From: Agriotes lineatus
Taxonomy: Eukaryota > Arthropoda > Insecta > Coleoptera > Elateridae
DNA: 64,000 nucleotides
Direction: 5' to 3'
NCBI GenBank assembly: GCA_940337035.1
Contig: OW679203.1
Span: 28,529,495 to 28,593,494, forward strand
In this document: positions 49,096 to 62,417 of the stretch, piece after piece
Numbering within the stretch: the first letter of the stretch is position 1
Layout of the letters: each line of letters begins with the position of its first letter
The notes under the pieces: model-generated
The model's database searches: none
Told to the model about the DNA's origin: nothing
The model's input: only the letters and a program-made list of their open reading frames with translations
Program-made: the position numbers and the translations under genes

Positions 49096-52000
49096 TTTGT
49101 AGTGTGTTGCTTCGAGAAACTCTCAACTGTTACAAAATGATTTTTTCTTAATGTGTGTATAACTGAAATCGCTTTATTTCTAATATCTTTAGTACTTTCA
49201 TTAGTAATATTTCCGAAGCGGCATTTACTAGCCATGTTTATCAACATTTTCTGAAAAATAGCTACAGGGTTACAAACGTTACCTGTCCTGAGTTGCATAT
49301 TGTTGAGGCTGTAAATGCAAAATTACTTTAAAATTGTAAAATATGGATATAATAATTTAACAAAGCTAAATGCAGCTACCATGGAATAACAGGCACTGCA
49401 GTAGAAGCTAATAAAGTCTACCTGTGCACACATACATCAAAATCAGCACTCAGATAAACATCTACCTGCATAATTCAGCGATTCCTGGATAAAGAGTAAA
49501 TGCCCAAAGCACTCCATTCTCTCCAGAGCAGCAAATCTAGCGTTCGTTTCCACATCCTCTATCTCCAGCAGTCTCTCGCTGTGGTTCAAGCATGTAAAGT
49601 TTGCAAATTCCAGCTCTTCGAACAATAGCGGTAACGGGACTGAAATGTAGCTGACTACTGGGCGAATCACAATCGGCATTCTTGGAAGCCCATTACGCCT
49701 AATATACATGGCATTACGCTAATTTGCAATAACGCGGATGGTCTTAAGAACGGCAAGAGTGGAGGCAGTGGACGATTATGTAAATGCCGATTACCCAAAT
49801 AGGTAAAAGAGACTGCCGGCGAAGCCCTCGGGGCTGGCAAGCCGCAGAAGTAATAATAGTCCCTGCTTTATTATAACGGGCAACATAATTGAAATTATAA
49901 ACAAAGCGCAAATTTATCAAGCTCATATCTACGTCTGGCCGGCGCTTTGGGGACAGGGCAGAGAAAAATTAAATTAGGAAGTATTAAAGTTCCGCCATGT
50001 AAGTTAGCGAAAAGAAAATAAATTGTCTGTAAGGCCATTACGAGGCTTAACTGATGTTAAAAAATAATTAAGAAGGCCTGGAATTATAGCCAATTAAATT
50101 CAGTGGTCTGCCAGGATATACAGCTTCAGCGTTTAATTAACTACTTTTAAAATGCATACCTACTCGAATTATTATTAAGAAAAAAGTTGGTAATTAGAGG
50201 AAAGCGTAGGTCATCCCTGTCATGGTCTACTAAGATATGGAGAGATCGTCGCATTTGAGCCCCTGTACTTTAATCTACCACTTCGCAAACCTGCCGTATT
50301 CTGACGTTGTCCTAAGAAGACTTTCCGTTCATCGCGTGTAGATTTAAGCTAATTGCATGTAGGAAATCTTTGAACAACCGCTGCCTATTGTTTATTATCC
50401 CGCCGACACAGCCTGAAAGGGTCTATCATCAAATTACTTCTGGATCTGCTAAAATTTTGCCAGCTCTCTCTTTCATTTCAGTCTACGGCCCTTCCCCAGC
50501 CTGCTTATTATATATAGTAAGCGTTGATTTTCCTGCGACAAGATAACAACGTAAAACCCGGAGCAAAGTTGATGGAAAGAATGGTTGAAAATCAGGAAGA
50601 ATACAGAGCTATACCTCACTTTTACTATAATCTTAAGGTGCCACCTTACGTCTAAGAAACAGGAAAAGCAGTTTATTTATTGCTCTTAATCAAATATGCA
50701 AAGAAAATCTCTAATGTAGTGTCTTTTTTCTCAGTTTATTTAGCATTAGCAGAGTTTTCCGACACCATAATAGCCTATTGTATCGGTGCTGGGAAAATGC
50801 CTCGGACCCTTGACCCTATTTTATCCGCAAAGAATCTATCTCCCTTCCAAGAAAATGCGTACTGCAGTTTGCTTCACAAGGAAGCAAACAGTATGAAATC
50901 AAAAATGAATATATTAAACCCATCCAGGTAAATGCAATTCTCTTGGGAGCAACTGCGAAGGTCTTATTTACTTACCCTTCAACATCTACCTGTACGCGTG
51001 ACATCGGTTGCAAGCAATGGAAATCAGTATTGATAACACACTAAGATAGCAAATCAGCGCATATCAGACGGGAATTCGCTCAAAATTATTGTGCTCAAAA
51101 TGGGGTGTAATACACAGAGGCATTTTTAAAACAATAACGTAGATGTATTTACTTAACGTGGTTTTTCTGAAATTTAACGATAAGAAACAGGACCTCAAGA
51201 TAAGCAAATTACAGCTTACTTAAACGAAAAATCTGGAAACGGTCAAGGTCTGCTGTCCGATTGTTTTCGCTTGAAGAAGTTCAACGCATTTACCTCTTTC
51301 GCTGGCATAAAACAAGTAGCTCCGTCTGCTTTAAAATCGACATAACAAAATACATGCATGAACTGCTTTCCACCAGGTAAAATGTCACCATACCATCTAT
51401 AAATTATTTTTCACATAACATATACTATGGTACATAGAAGTATTAAAGAGAGACGGTACTATCATATGTTTTGGTATTACTATATTTTTTGCTGATAATG
51501 AAAGATAGGCATGCCACCAACTAACAAGGTAAAATGGGTCGGGGTTAAACTACCTTCGAAAAAGGTAGAAAATAAATTAAAAGGCGCCAATTGATTCCAG
51601 TTGCCACGTTGTCTGCTGATTCCTTGATGCAATGAACTACTAGGTGACTCAGTCGTATCAGCACAAACAAAATCCACGTTATAAAAGGATCATATAATGA
51701 TATCAATTTGATGAAATATCAAGTATGGTATAAATAACTAATCGTAATTACTAGCATAGACATATCTTCGAGAACACTTAATTTTGTAACAAATAGCGCA
51801 AAAAAAGAAAATATCACAGATCATGCACAAAACGGCTTATATCTAGCTCAGAAATGGGTTTGGAAGCCTTGTTTTTGGTACGCTAAACTTGGTAACTAAA
51901 CTGCACAGGAGAAATAGCTAAATATCGCTGCCAAGTAAAAGGTCCGAGAAAATTATCACTTTAAGCAGTAGTGCTGAACAAGTAATTACGTTAGTATAAT

Positions 52001-52472
52001 TTCCTTCACTGAGTGAATAAACTGTTTATACCTGTTTATACTTTAATGTAACTAAGGGCTACTCATCCAGGTACCTGCATTTTTCGTCACTCTCCTAAAT
52101 TATGTTAATTTGTTGGGATGAAAATTAAGCAGGAAATTTTAACTAAACTCTTTGACCTCTACCTGCTTTGGGAAACTGTCAAACGATTTATGTTAGTCAA
52201 TCGACAACCAAAACTACGCAACAGTTATTCTAATTCGACAATAAAAGTTCTTATTAGCACAGTAATAATTGCTCGTAAACTTAAGAACGTATAAAGGGTG
52301 AAGCTCACGTGGTTATACACATATAACGAAGACGAGCTAATGCAAATTGAATGTTATAAACTCTAATTTTCTAAACGCAGTGGGTTGAGCCTCAAAGAGT
52401 TCGTACTGATGTAACTGATTACAATTACTTAAATAATGTAATCTAATGAAGCTATTCGTCGATCCCTAGCAG
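49096..52472. other. Non-coding stretch, possible conserved non-coding segment
   Basis: No convincing coding sequence. 49960-50170 has a mixed composition with ATTTAATTA, TTAATTAAC and AAAATTAAATTAGG homeodomain-type cores. Frames of 60-88 codons at 49443-49926 and 50680-50931 are unassigned. Confidence 0.4.
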
Positions 52473-52570
52473 TAGCGGCTAAGGCACCTGCAGTCCCCAT
52501 GGAAGAACGAACGCTTGGCTTGGCCTCGCCTGACTAATTGCTTGGAAAGCTGCTGGTTCAAAATCTCTTT
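52473..52570 (+). other. tRNA-derived SINE or tRNA pseudogene (candidate)
   Basis: TAGCGGCTAAGGCACCTGC at 52473 resembles the A box of insect tRNA-derived SINEs, and GCTGGTTCAAAATCT at about 52551 resembles the B box (GGTTCRAATC) with one substitution. The boxes are about 80 bp apart, longer than in a tRNA. A second arm-like stretch, CGCCTGACTAATTGCTTGG, lies between them, so an insertion or partial duplication is possible. No functional tRNA is expected. Confidence 0.3.
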
Positions 52571-55500
52571 ATTAAATATTTGTCTAGGACGTGGTGCACG
52601 GAACCGAACCCTGATAGCAACCTCCGATTATGCACACAGGTGCGTAATATAAATTTGCCACTTAGGCTTTACGTCGAAAAAATCTATCATCTGAATAAGC
52701 TTTAATATCGTACACTTCTTGCTCATGCTGCACGTGTTTGTAGGTTAAGGGCGCTATACGACATGCTGGACTCCCACATGAGTGATACGAATAGCAAAAT
52801 ACCTCCTCTGGGAGCAGCCCCTCAACATAGCTTAACGATACGAACCAATTTCAAATCAAACAGAGAGACTCCAAACTTTTCACACGTCTTCGAGCAATGC
52901 ACGCTAAACAGGAAGTGCGTCGAAGAGAATGCGGCGAGCAATATATACCATTGGAATTTTGCAACGCTGGCTGAGAATTTCCTTAATTGCTTTAAAATGG
53001 TTTCAAGGGATTTTTCGGTGTCTTGCTCGTATATAAGTGGAATACGATTTATAAGGTCTTTTGGTGTGTTCATTTCTTTAAATATCTCATATAAGAGGTT
53101 TCATTTCAGTTCGTCGAATGTGCTAATGCATTATTTGACGTTTTCCAGCAGAACTCTAGTCTTCAGTATTTATTCTTTTTTGCATATTCCAGAGACAAAA
53201 ATCACTCGTCATTCAGGGATTTGAAGCACTAAGTATATTTTAAGCTTCTGATGTAAAATGCTTGGTACCATTTTGCTTGCATGTGATGTTAAAGTGGTTA
53301 TAATCTTACTTTTTTTGAATTTTATTGTAGGCGCTAACATGCATGATTGTGTGCCCCTTTTTTATAACTTACCTTGGATGGCTCACACGTCTCCGACTAG
53401 CTCAATGTACGGTTTTTTTTAGGGTTTAACCAATGTGGGCTTTTTAGTTCGCTTCACTTTCACATAAAGATAATAGTTCATTAATCAACAGAAATGGGCG
53501 CCATAACTTTATTATAAAGTTTTAATTTTAAGATGTTTACAATAATTGGGTAATCTTTCTTACAATGAACTGATTATATGTTATTTGTTAAGGTTTATGC
53601 CTTTTTAATTTTGACAAATGTTATGCAATTCCTTACTAATCCTAATTTGCCCTGACAAGTTAGAATTTGTTCTAATTAAACGTCTGCATTAATTAATTTA
53701 TAAGTATCCAGGAGATTTCTTATACATATTTAACTAATAACCTCAGTAGTAAGATGAAAATATAAAGAGCTCTCTATACCCTCGTATTTCTCATTCGAAT
53801 TCCTTAATCACAATTAATGATCGGTGTTTAGTTTAGCTGATATCATTCCAGGGAGTATAAGAAAAATCCCGTATGACCAAAAGCTTGTTATTTGACAAGT
53901 GATTGAAATACTAACTTGACAGCTGCAATCCAATTCAAGTCCCATTTAGTATCAACACTAGGTAAGTAACAATTCTTTTACTTTGAAACTAATCTGTTAT
54001 CGATTATCATTAAGGCTTATGCCCTTATTTAACTATATTCAAGCTATGACGTTGGTCTAATTCTAATTAACAATATCTAATTCTTTCAGGATTAACATAC
54101 GGTTAATGCAGAGAACCATTGAATTCGGACCTCTTCATCTTCCAATATCAACAGAGAAGAACCCCTCATCTAACCAAAGAAATGGTCTTTGACTGGTGAG
54201 TGATTTCCTAACTTGTTAGCAGTTTCTAACTAAGTTCTCCTTTCTCTCCTTATCAACTTGGAGCACATCAATACCCTCTTCCATGGTGAAGATATAATCA
54301 ACCAGGATATGCAAACTAGTGAAAAAGCCTAAGAGCTGGTAGCTATCGAGGAGTCTCTAAGAGCTGAATAAAGGAAAACCTTCTATTATGATTTGTATGT
54401 ATTAGCTTGTTAGTTACCTACCAGTTAAGTAATAACTGCCCTTTTCAGAAAGAAAATGTTTGTGTGATTTATCCTATCTGCCTGAAAAATTATTGTTTTA
54501 ATAATATGCTGGATTGAGTAAATAAAGCCTTACTATTGTCTGCGTGTATCCTTTTTAAGGTAGAACTTTTAATTTGCTTCGCTTCTACACAGATAAGCGT
54601 CCTTTTGCTTTTTCAACCAAAAAGGAAGTAGCAAATTTTGTTATTTATTGTTTTTACTAATTTAACCATGAGCCTTCTATTACGTCTGCTTTAGATTTAT
54701 ACAAAGCGTAGGCAACCCCTTATACTGTTAATGCACTTTAAGTTGCCTATCTATTAAGTTTAACTAATACCGAACGGTATCATTGTAGAAGCTAAGATAT
54801 GTACTGCTACAATTGGTATGAATTATGATTGTCAAGGTTGAGAGAATATTTCCTACATAACGTCTGTCTCGCCATCTTGTGCCATGACTATGAGCACGCT
54901 TTTTTCCTTGATAGTGTGTGGGTGGATGTACTACTTGGAGTTTATAGCCCAAGTACTTCCTTTTACCACGCTCGGAAAACTTCTTTGTTAACATCTTTAT
55001 CCATCCTGAATTTTCGTTCTTCTTTTAAAGCTGTAACATAAGCGACGAAGTTATGGACCTCTTTTCTTAGTAAATATGTTATTTTCAATGTATTTTGAAG
55101 TTGCCACATAGCAATGTTGGATCTATACACAGCACTTAGCATTATTTTCATATTTTTAATTTACTATGCACACCACTTCAACAACAAAAAATCAATCAAT
55201 TAAAACTAGGATATGCATATCATGTATCCTCTTACTGCCATTATCACAGTCTAGTTTGCGTTGGTTCTAATTTTACAAAAGTTGGAGTTGCTGCTACTAG
55301 CACACAGCTCGCGGTTTCCCGTCCCATTTTCGTTTCTTGAACCTCTCTTTTTGCGAACTAGAACGTATCTATTTCCTATGTAAATGGGACATCAGCAGAG
55401 TTCCGTTATCTGCAATGCGAATCGGCATAGATGGTATGACTGATTGCTGGAGTTCGGGGGAAGCAAAAGAGTTGAGCGCAGGATTCAATGGGCTGCGGTG

Positions 55501-56574
55501 AAACCGCCGGCGAAGTAGCTTCAGCTGAACAATTTAGGCCTTTGTGCACGGAAAAGGTCTACGTTGTAATGGAAATCAAAACAAAGAGCACAATTTCCTC
55601 CTGCGGTGTGACTGTACCGGTGTAGACCTGCAACAATGCTTGTTTATTTGACAACGTGGGCAAGTCGGGGCGTGACTGCATTTGCTTTTTGTCGTTGTTT
55701 GGTTTAGTGGATAGTTACATTCATTCCCGCCGGAACAAAACGTGCAGGTTGGGCATTGCTTTAATTGAACTTTAGTAATTACAGCTTGTAGACATTGGTT
55801 GCATATTTCCTACAATCATTTCGCAACGTTTCCTGACGATAAAGGTGAACTCCACCTCCCTTGTTTTTCCCATTTTCAGCAGCAGCGACGAAAGTTGGGC
55901 ACTAATCCGCAGTCACCCCAAAAACTGTTCATTTATCAAATGCAAATTGCACTTAATCAGCATTTCAAAACGAAGCGCCTTTTTATTCTAAGCTGTCGCA
56001 CATGTAGGCGGTTTCCAAGGCTTAACCCGGCTGGATAACGTTCTGCAAATGTTAAGTTAAGCATCGGCTTAGCTTAAGCTCCCTTTGTTTCGAAAAGCTT
56101 CAAACAACGCCGTGCTCTTGCGGAAAACTACGGTGCGAATAAATTTTAATTCCCTGGTTTTAATCAACGCGACAAATTACTTCAGGCCGATAGGTTCTTA
56201 AAAAGTCGACTTTATTAAATTTCCGTGCAATAAACTACAAAGATCAATTTAACGAAACACTAAAAATAGGAGAAGCGGAAAGTGAAGTATCGAGAACCCA
56301 TTCTCGGAGTAACAGAAAACTGAAAACTTTTTGAAATGATATATAAAATACAATTTTAAATCTACAGAGACCTTTGTTGTTTTGTATTGCAAAAGGGAAA
56401 TTTTTAACTTCAACCAAGCTAACTAGTTTTAACAATGCAACTAAAACCGTCATTAATATAATTAAAGTTAAAGAAACTTTGTACTCGCGTACTAGTGATT
56501 ATTATAAAAGTTTTCACTTTATTGCGGTGATATCGAATATATTAGATTGTTTTTTATAATTGAATTGGAATGTC
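52571..56574. other. Mostly non-coding, one long unassigned frame
   Basis: A plus-strand frame of 153 codons (52763-53224) has an unrelated 83-codon minus frame (52822-53073) opposite it that begins MNTPKDLINRIPLIYEQDTE and looks at least as protein-like. Neither shows a family motif. Composition is more mixed at 55440-56160, without a gene I can support. Confidence 0.4.
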
Positions 56575-56965
56575 AAAATTATTTCCAAGGGAATATTGGA
56601 ATGCTATCTACATGTATGATAACGTCATATGCCAACTAAAGACACCTACAGTAAGAGTGCTTGAATATTTCCTTCTTATTTTTTTCTGTTCTTTGTTTCC
56701 AACTGAAGAAAAATGTGGATAATATCTGATTATGTATAAGACTTGTGTGATGACAAAGGTTACGTTAGGGAGCTACAGCTTCAATCGTATATTCTTCTTA
56801 TTATTTTCTTTTTTCTTCTTTCTAAATGTAGATAATATGGATGTTATCTATGCCAGTAAAGGATACCCAGCCATTTGATATTTTGGCAAGCCGTTGATGT
56901 GCAATCGTATTTCTTAACCGCGTCTTTAAAAGTCAGTTACAGTGTATAAGCGGCTATTTGTCAAT
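56575..56965 (+). repeat. Satellite-like repeat, block 1 (one diverged unit)
   Basis: Contains the diagnostic pieces of the unit seen in blocks 2 and 3: ATATGCCAACTAAAGACACC, ACTTGTGTGATGACAAAGG, GGGAGCTACAGCTTCAATCG, TGCCAGTAAAGGATACCCAG and CAGTTACAGTGT. It is separated from block 2 by about 1 kb of unique DNA. Confidence 0.6.
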
Positions 56966-58004
56966 CCCTATACTTTACTTTACTATCAATTTAGATTGCC
57001 CTTTCGTTGCTAGTTAACCCAGTCGTAGAAGCACAAGACCTTCTCTTACCTCAGTTCGGCTAAGGGCTTTATCAATATAGCTCATTCTGGCCTGCTTATT
57101 GTTATCTATAATTCTGTAATTGTACATGCAATTCCTACCAGAAATAAAAACCAAACAGTCTACATGAAGATACATATACTCTGGGAAAGAATATACATGC
57201 ATAAAAATACATAAAATAGTACACAATGGTAATATAAAAATTTTATATACTCTATCAATAGCTAAGAAATTTCGACGACCTTAATGCTGAATTTACATGC
57301 TTGAACACACTCCTGTGCAGGTATGACTTATTAATTATAAACGCCAAGTCAAAAAACCAACAGTGTAAACAATATTTAAATCCCGCGTACAAATTTACTT
57401 AGTACGGCTCTGCCTTCAGTCGCTTAAAATCAGCTAATGCGATGTGTCAACAGGATGATTTATATGCTTTATGCTGACCTGCTAATTTAGCAAGTAAGCG
57501 CCAGTTGCGCGTAATTGCCCCTCAAAACTCATGTTGTATGGATTGCAAACTAAGCAGTCAATCAGATACCGAGCTGGCAGTGGTTGATCAAAGAGACCTC
57601 GTACATTGTGACAAGATCGACTAGTTTACTCGGAACCCAAACAGCAGCTTCTTACTATGAAGGATGTGTTCCTCGGTGTCGATCTGAAGGTAGTTTTAGG
57701 TTCTCGATGCTGTATTTCGGCTCAAGAATAACGAGGCTCGGCTACTCTGCTTGCAGACAACACATAAACTATCAAACGCACAATGCTTCACGTGGCGTCC
57801 CTTTTGTTTGGATGAACGCACCGCGTTCCCGTTCGCGCACAACTTGCTCTGATCTATTAATAGACGCACTCACGACTGTATCAGTTGGTTTGCATCGCAC
57901 GACCTGGTGGGCAAAACACTCGGTGCATGTTTTAATTATTGCAATGTAAGGAATATAATTTGGCTTGGTGAATATTAAATACCAAGTTGACGCGAACTAG
58001 CCCC
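56966..58004. other. Unique DNA between satellite blocks
   Basis: No repeat units. A 121-codon plus frame (57584-57949) has no recognisable motif. Confidence 0.45.
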
Positions 58005-58835
58005 TTACAAGTGTCAAGGTTCTCACTACCTACATCAGAATATTCGGATGCTGTGTATATGTTAATCCCATGCTATAGCAATGATAGAGTAACGAAGAAT
58101 ATGTGCCAATAAAAAACACTTGCTCATTGCATTGCTTAAAACCTAGCCGTCTTATTGATAAAATATTGAATTTATTAACGTTTGCTTTGCTAGCGAACAA
58201 AACGCATATTATTCTTATTTGCTGTTTTCGTATATCCAAATGTAGAGGATGTAAATCGTATGTATATGTATGGCAACTCTTATCACCATAAGACGATAAT
58301 TCAGTGAAAGGCCCCCAGCTACTTGCAACTTCCCCATATCGTAGCTGTGATATCGAAGTTTTAGCCGCTCCTTTATAGGTGAGCTACAGTGTTAAAATTA
58401 TTAGCAAATTAATGAGAATCTTCGAATGTATGTGTATAGCTCATGCGATAGCAACGATATACCATAACAAAAAATGCGGGTCCATAAAAGCCACTTAGGT
58501 ACTCTTAGAACTGCTTAAAACGTAGTTATTTTATTGGAGGATATTGAATTTACTAACGTCCGCTTGACTAGGGAGCTAAAATGTTAAACATATATTTTTC
58601 TCAGATTTGTATTTTTGCCTTATGTGTAAGCTTTGCGTGGTCACAAGCGAGTTACCATAAGGACGATATGCCATTTAAAGCTTCGCCATCTGTGAGTCAC
58701 AGTGTCGAGGTCATCAGCAAGTAAGAATATGCGGATGCTATGTATTATGTGTATAGCTCATGTTATAGCAATGCTAACATAACAAAGTATATGCGCCAAT
58801 AAAAGAGATTTACTCATGAATCGTATACAGTTTTT
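58005..58835 (+). repeat. Satellite-like tandem repeat, block 2 (about two units)
   Basis: The landmark TGCTTAAA-AC-TAG, followed by TTATTG and ATATTGAATTTA-TAACGT, occurs at 58133 and 58512, a period of 379 bp. Each unit contains two related halves. One has ATAGCTCATG-GATAGCAA, CCAATAAAA or CATAAAAG, then GAATTTACTAACG and GAGCTA. The other has CACCATAA-ACGATA, GCCATTTAAA and GTGAGTCACAGTGT. The block ends abruptly near 58835. Confidence 0.8.
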
Positions 58836-59445
58836 TTGATATTCTTTTGGAAAAACCCATTAAGGTTCGTTAATTTCCAGCTCGGGTAACTCAATCCAAA
58901 AAATGTTCATTAATCTCAAATGTATATGGTCAGGAAATCACAATTTATAAATCAACGGTATAATATTGTTAACTATTTATACAAAATTAGTTTTAGTTTA
59001 TAAAACTGCTATGTACATTAATGTAAATAAAACTCCATTTGGTCTCTCGTTTTCTTCATCAATAGCAGGTCAACAACCCAAATAGCAAGTACATGCTGTC
59101 GATTTCTGCCTCGAGTCTGAGTCCGTGTAGGTCTGCTGCGTTGTATATCCAGCGCACTGAACGACAGGTTTGCGAGCCGTGAAACAGCGGTTTGTTTACG
59201 TTTCGCAGTCTGGAAAATATCATGAAACACAAAGAATACAGGATATCTGGTGTTCATTGGCAGTGTGTTAAGCCGTCCCGGTCGTTGTGGTTCCCTGGTA
59301 TGCAAATTCGGGAGTCCAGGAATAACTTAAAAGTGAAATTTCACCTGGGGTACAAGTTCGTCGATTGCCGGTACATTTTGCCTCGGAGATGCTTGAAGGC
59401 TGTAGGCTGTAGGACGTAGGTGTGCTGAGTTTGAGCTAGCAAATT

Positions 59446-59615
59446 GTCCTATGAGACAGTAAAGCTGTCACAAGATAGAACTAGGTTAGGCCCAGGTTAG
59501 GCAAAATCTCCTATGAGACAGTAACGCTGTCACAAGATAAAACGCGGTCAGGTCCAGGTTAGGGGAAATGAACTATAGGATAGTAGCGCTGTCACAAGAT
59601 AAGGTCAGCAGAGGA
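59446..59615 (+). repeat. 62-bp tandem repeat, about 2.6 copies
   Basis: CCTATGAGACAGTAA-GCTGT starts at 59448 and at 59510, and a diverged CTATAGGATAGTAGCGCTGT at 59573, giving an exact 62-bp period. Each copy carries a small stem (GACAG...CTGTC) and ends with CACAAGATA. The first two copies also contain GGTTAGG-type strings. Confidence 0.85.
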
Positions 59616-59807
59616 TTAATAAGAGGGAAATCCAGGGACTCAAGTTAAAGACTCAAGTCGAACGGACATGAGTAGGAGCTAGGCCCCATTGGGTCTAGTA
59701 CTGCTGGTTAGGATCGGTGGACCCAAGTGAGTGGAAATGGTTTCAAAGTCTTTTTTATACTTTTTGGTCCGCATTATCAGTGCCGTCGCTTCAGGAACAA
59801 CTAACGT

Positions 59808-59818
59808 GGGGGGGGGGG
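59808..59818 (+). repeat. Poly-G run
   Basis: Eleven consecutive G followed by AGGG, very unusual in this AT-rich sequence. It could be a sequencing or assembly weak point. Confidence 0.85.
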
Positions 59819-60039
59819 AGGGTCAACGCCTTGCTTACTTCTCTGCGACTTTACACATAGCGGATGCTTGTTTTGTTATCACCAACCAGAGCGTTGGTTA
59901 GATGTAACGCCCGATTGTGCCTAAATGGGCGATGTACAAATAAAATGCATTATTTGATGTAAAACTTATAATTTGCTGCAGATGTTAGCGTTACAATACC
60001 AGTAAAAAGCACCAGATCATTTGTAACTTTACTACACCG

Positions 60040-61400
60040 TTGCTCTGATAATGAATTTCAGCCTCTCTTTCAGAAGTAAGTTACAATACCAAGATTATTT
60101 CCCAATGAGAATCTTCGGATGTTATATATGTCTACAGCACGTGCGATAGCGATGATGAACCATAGTAATGCATATCTGCCAATTAAAACCAGTTACTTTT
60201 AGAATTTCCTGACACGTAGCTATTTTATAGAATGATATTGAATTTACTAACGCCTACTTCGATGGGGAACTACAATATTAAACGAATACTCTTCTTATTT
60301 ATTTCATTTTCATCGCCATGTGTAGTTCTTTCGCCAATTTATAAACATCCTGTATAGCTCGTGTGATAGCAATGATGTACCATAACAAAGAATGTGTGTC
60401 TATAAAAGGCTCTTACTTCTAGGACTGCTTGAAACGTAGCTATTTTGGTGATATGATATTTAATTTACTAACGTTGGTTTCGCTATGGAGCTACAATGTT
60501 AAACGTATATTATTATTATTATTTTTATTTACTCACATCCAAATGAAGAAGATTTGGATATTATCTATGTGCATGACTTGTGCAGTCACAACGGGCATCG
60601 CCATAAAAACGAAATTCCAATAAAAATCACTCAGCCATTTAAAACTACTCCGATATCAAGGTTCTTACTCTCTCTCTTTCACAAAGAAGTTACAATGTAA
60701 ATTTTATTTCCAAATGATGGTATGTAATGTGTACAGCTCGTCCGATAGAAACGATATAACAGAACAAAGACAATGTGCCAATAAAAGACACTTATTCTTG
60801 GGACTGCTTGAACCGTAGCAATTTTATTGATATGATCTTGAATTTACTATCGTCTCTTTCGATAAGGAGCTACAGCGTCGAGCTTAATGTGTCTTGTTAG
60901 TTTTTTCTGTTTATTTCAAGATGAAGAACATGCTATCCATGGGCATAGCTTTTGTGATAAGAACGGTTATCACCATAAAGACGATAGGCCAGTAAAGGAC
61001 ACTCAGCCATTTAAAACTTTCCCATGTCATTGATGTGATACCGAATTTATTAGAATCTCCTTTACAAGTGATTGACAATGTCAAAGATATTTTCAGATTG
61101 AAGTGTTATGACTATAGGTATGTGTATAGCTTGTGTGATAAGAATGATGTAACATAGCAAAATACGATAATAAAAGGCACCTACTCTTAGTACTGCTTGG
61201 ACCATAGCCATTTTATTGATGTGATGTTGAATCGCTTAACATCTCCTATCATAGGAAGTTATAGTGTCAAGTGTAAGTTCTTTCATTTCTTTCTTGTAAA
61301 GGAGTTGTGGATATTATCTATGTGTATGGCTTAGGTAGTCACAACGGTAACCACCCTAAATGCGATATGCTAGTATATGTATGGTTTGCATGATTAACAC
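60040..61400 (+). repeat. Satellite-like tandem repeat, block 3 (about three and a half units)
   Basis: The landmark CGTAGC-ATTTTAT...GATATTGAATTTACTA occurs near 60215, 60435, 60814 and (as CATAGC) 61203. Spacings are about 220, 379 and 389 bp. The 220-bp step fits loss of one half-unit, since the CACTCAGCCATTTAAAACT half is missing there but present at about 60625 and 61000. Several units carry pyrimidine-rich runs (for example TTATTATTATTA near 60508). Confidence 0.8.
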
Positions 61401-61487
61401 GACTCGACGCGTCCAAGTCAGCACTTCTACATGACGATGATTCATAGTGTCACGATTCTCTAAAGAATAGAACGCATGAAGAGCGAC

Positions 61488-61502
61488 AGAGAGAGAGAGA
61501 GA
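61488..61502 (+). repeat. (AG)n microsatellite
   Basis: Fifteen bases of uninterrupted AG repeat. Confidence 0.9.
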
Positions 61503-62417
61503 ACTATCAAGAAACAGTTTAAATACTAGAGACCCACTCATAATTTTTTTTCCGCAACCGTCTTCAAAGTCATCACTTTTAATACCAAAATATGTCATTG
61601 AAGTTGACGTTTCTCTTACTGGCACAAAAAGTGTATGTAGGTATATCATACTTTTAGTTGCTAGTATCAATAGTATATTATATACCAAAGGACAAAAGTG
61701 CATTATTTGATCCCGCGACACACGGCCGGTATTCGCTATTATAGCCTCACTAGTTCATGTGTCTCGCCCTGGCGGGCTCAACCTTGATGTACTAGTTCGT
61801 CCATAAATGCTTAGCTACCGGCTTAATGTCATAAATAGCTATTTTATATTGAATTGGCTGACTTCATATTCGTAATAATTGAAGTACAGTATCAATAATC
61901 TTATTTCCAAACGCAGAAAATGAAGGTGTTATGTTAAAATGTTTTCAACTTTCTACTAGAGCATGTTCGTTATTACTAAAATGCCTGGTATCATTTTAGA
62001 GAGCAGGTTAAAGAAGAACTAGAGATATATGCAGCACCTATATACAAATACAGAATTTTATTCGCTCTTCATAATTCACATATTTCTGTTAGTCTGTTAA
62101 AACAGTAAAGATAGCTCAAAAATTCGCAAAACTCAAACATAAAAAAAGGTTCTACCTTGCGGCAAACTGTTTAGTACTCTTCTCTTAGTAAGTGATAAAA
62201 AGTGGCACGACTCCGCGCGTTGGGTTTAAGCAGGATGGGGGTGGAAAAGCGGTAAAATGGTAGGTTTCAACAGTTTTTCACAAATTTTTCATTAAATATG
62301 AGGTATAACCTAAACTTTACCTTATACAAAACTAATCTACATTTAATTTACAATAAAAATGGTCTCATGCATTTTTGCGCTGCAGAATAAATTACAGAAA
62401 TGATATGGAGGGCTTAA
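61503..62417. other. Non-coding stretch between the satellite and the pseudogene
   Basis: A 121-codon minus-strand frame (61356-61721) overlaps the end of the satellite; its sequence has no family motif. The upstream exon or 5' part of the pseudogene starting at 62418 is not recognisable here. Confidence 0.45.

Larger units (their letters stand above)
58836..60039. other. Unique DNA interrupting the satellite
   Basis: Holds overlapping unassigned frames (59018-59305 minus, 59192-59419 plus), the 62-bp tandem repeat at 59446-59615 and a run of 11 G at 59808-59818. It may be an insertion that split the array. Confidence 0.5.

Noticed and set aside
52763..53224. 153-codon plus-strand frame, the longest after the integrase
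   Set aside because: No recognisable motif, and an unrelated minus frame opposite it looks equally protein-like. Length alone in this sequence is not evidence.
57584..57949. 121-codon plus-strand frame between satellite blocks
   Set aside because: Arg/Ser/Thr-rich without motif; the opposite strand is also partly open.
61356..61721. 121-codon minus-strand frame
   Set aside because: Runs over the end of the satellite and an AG microsatellite; probably chance.
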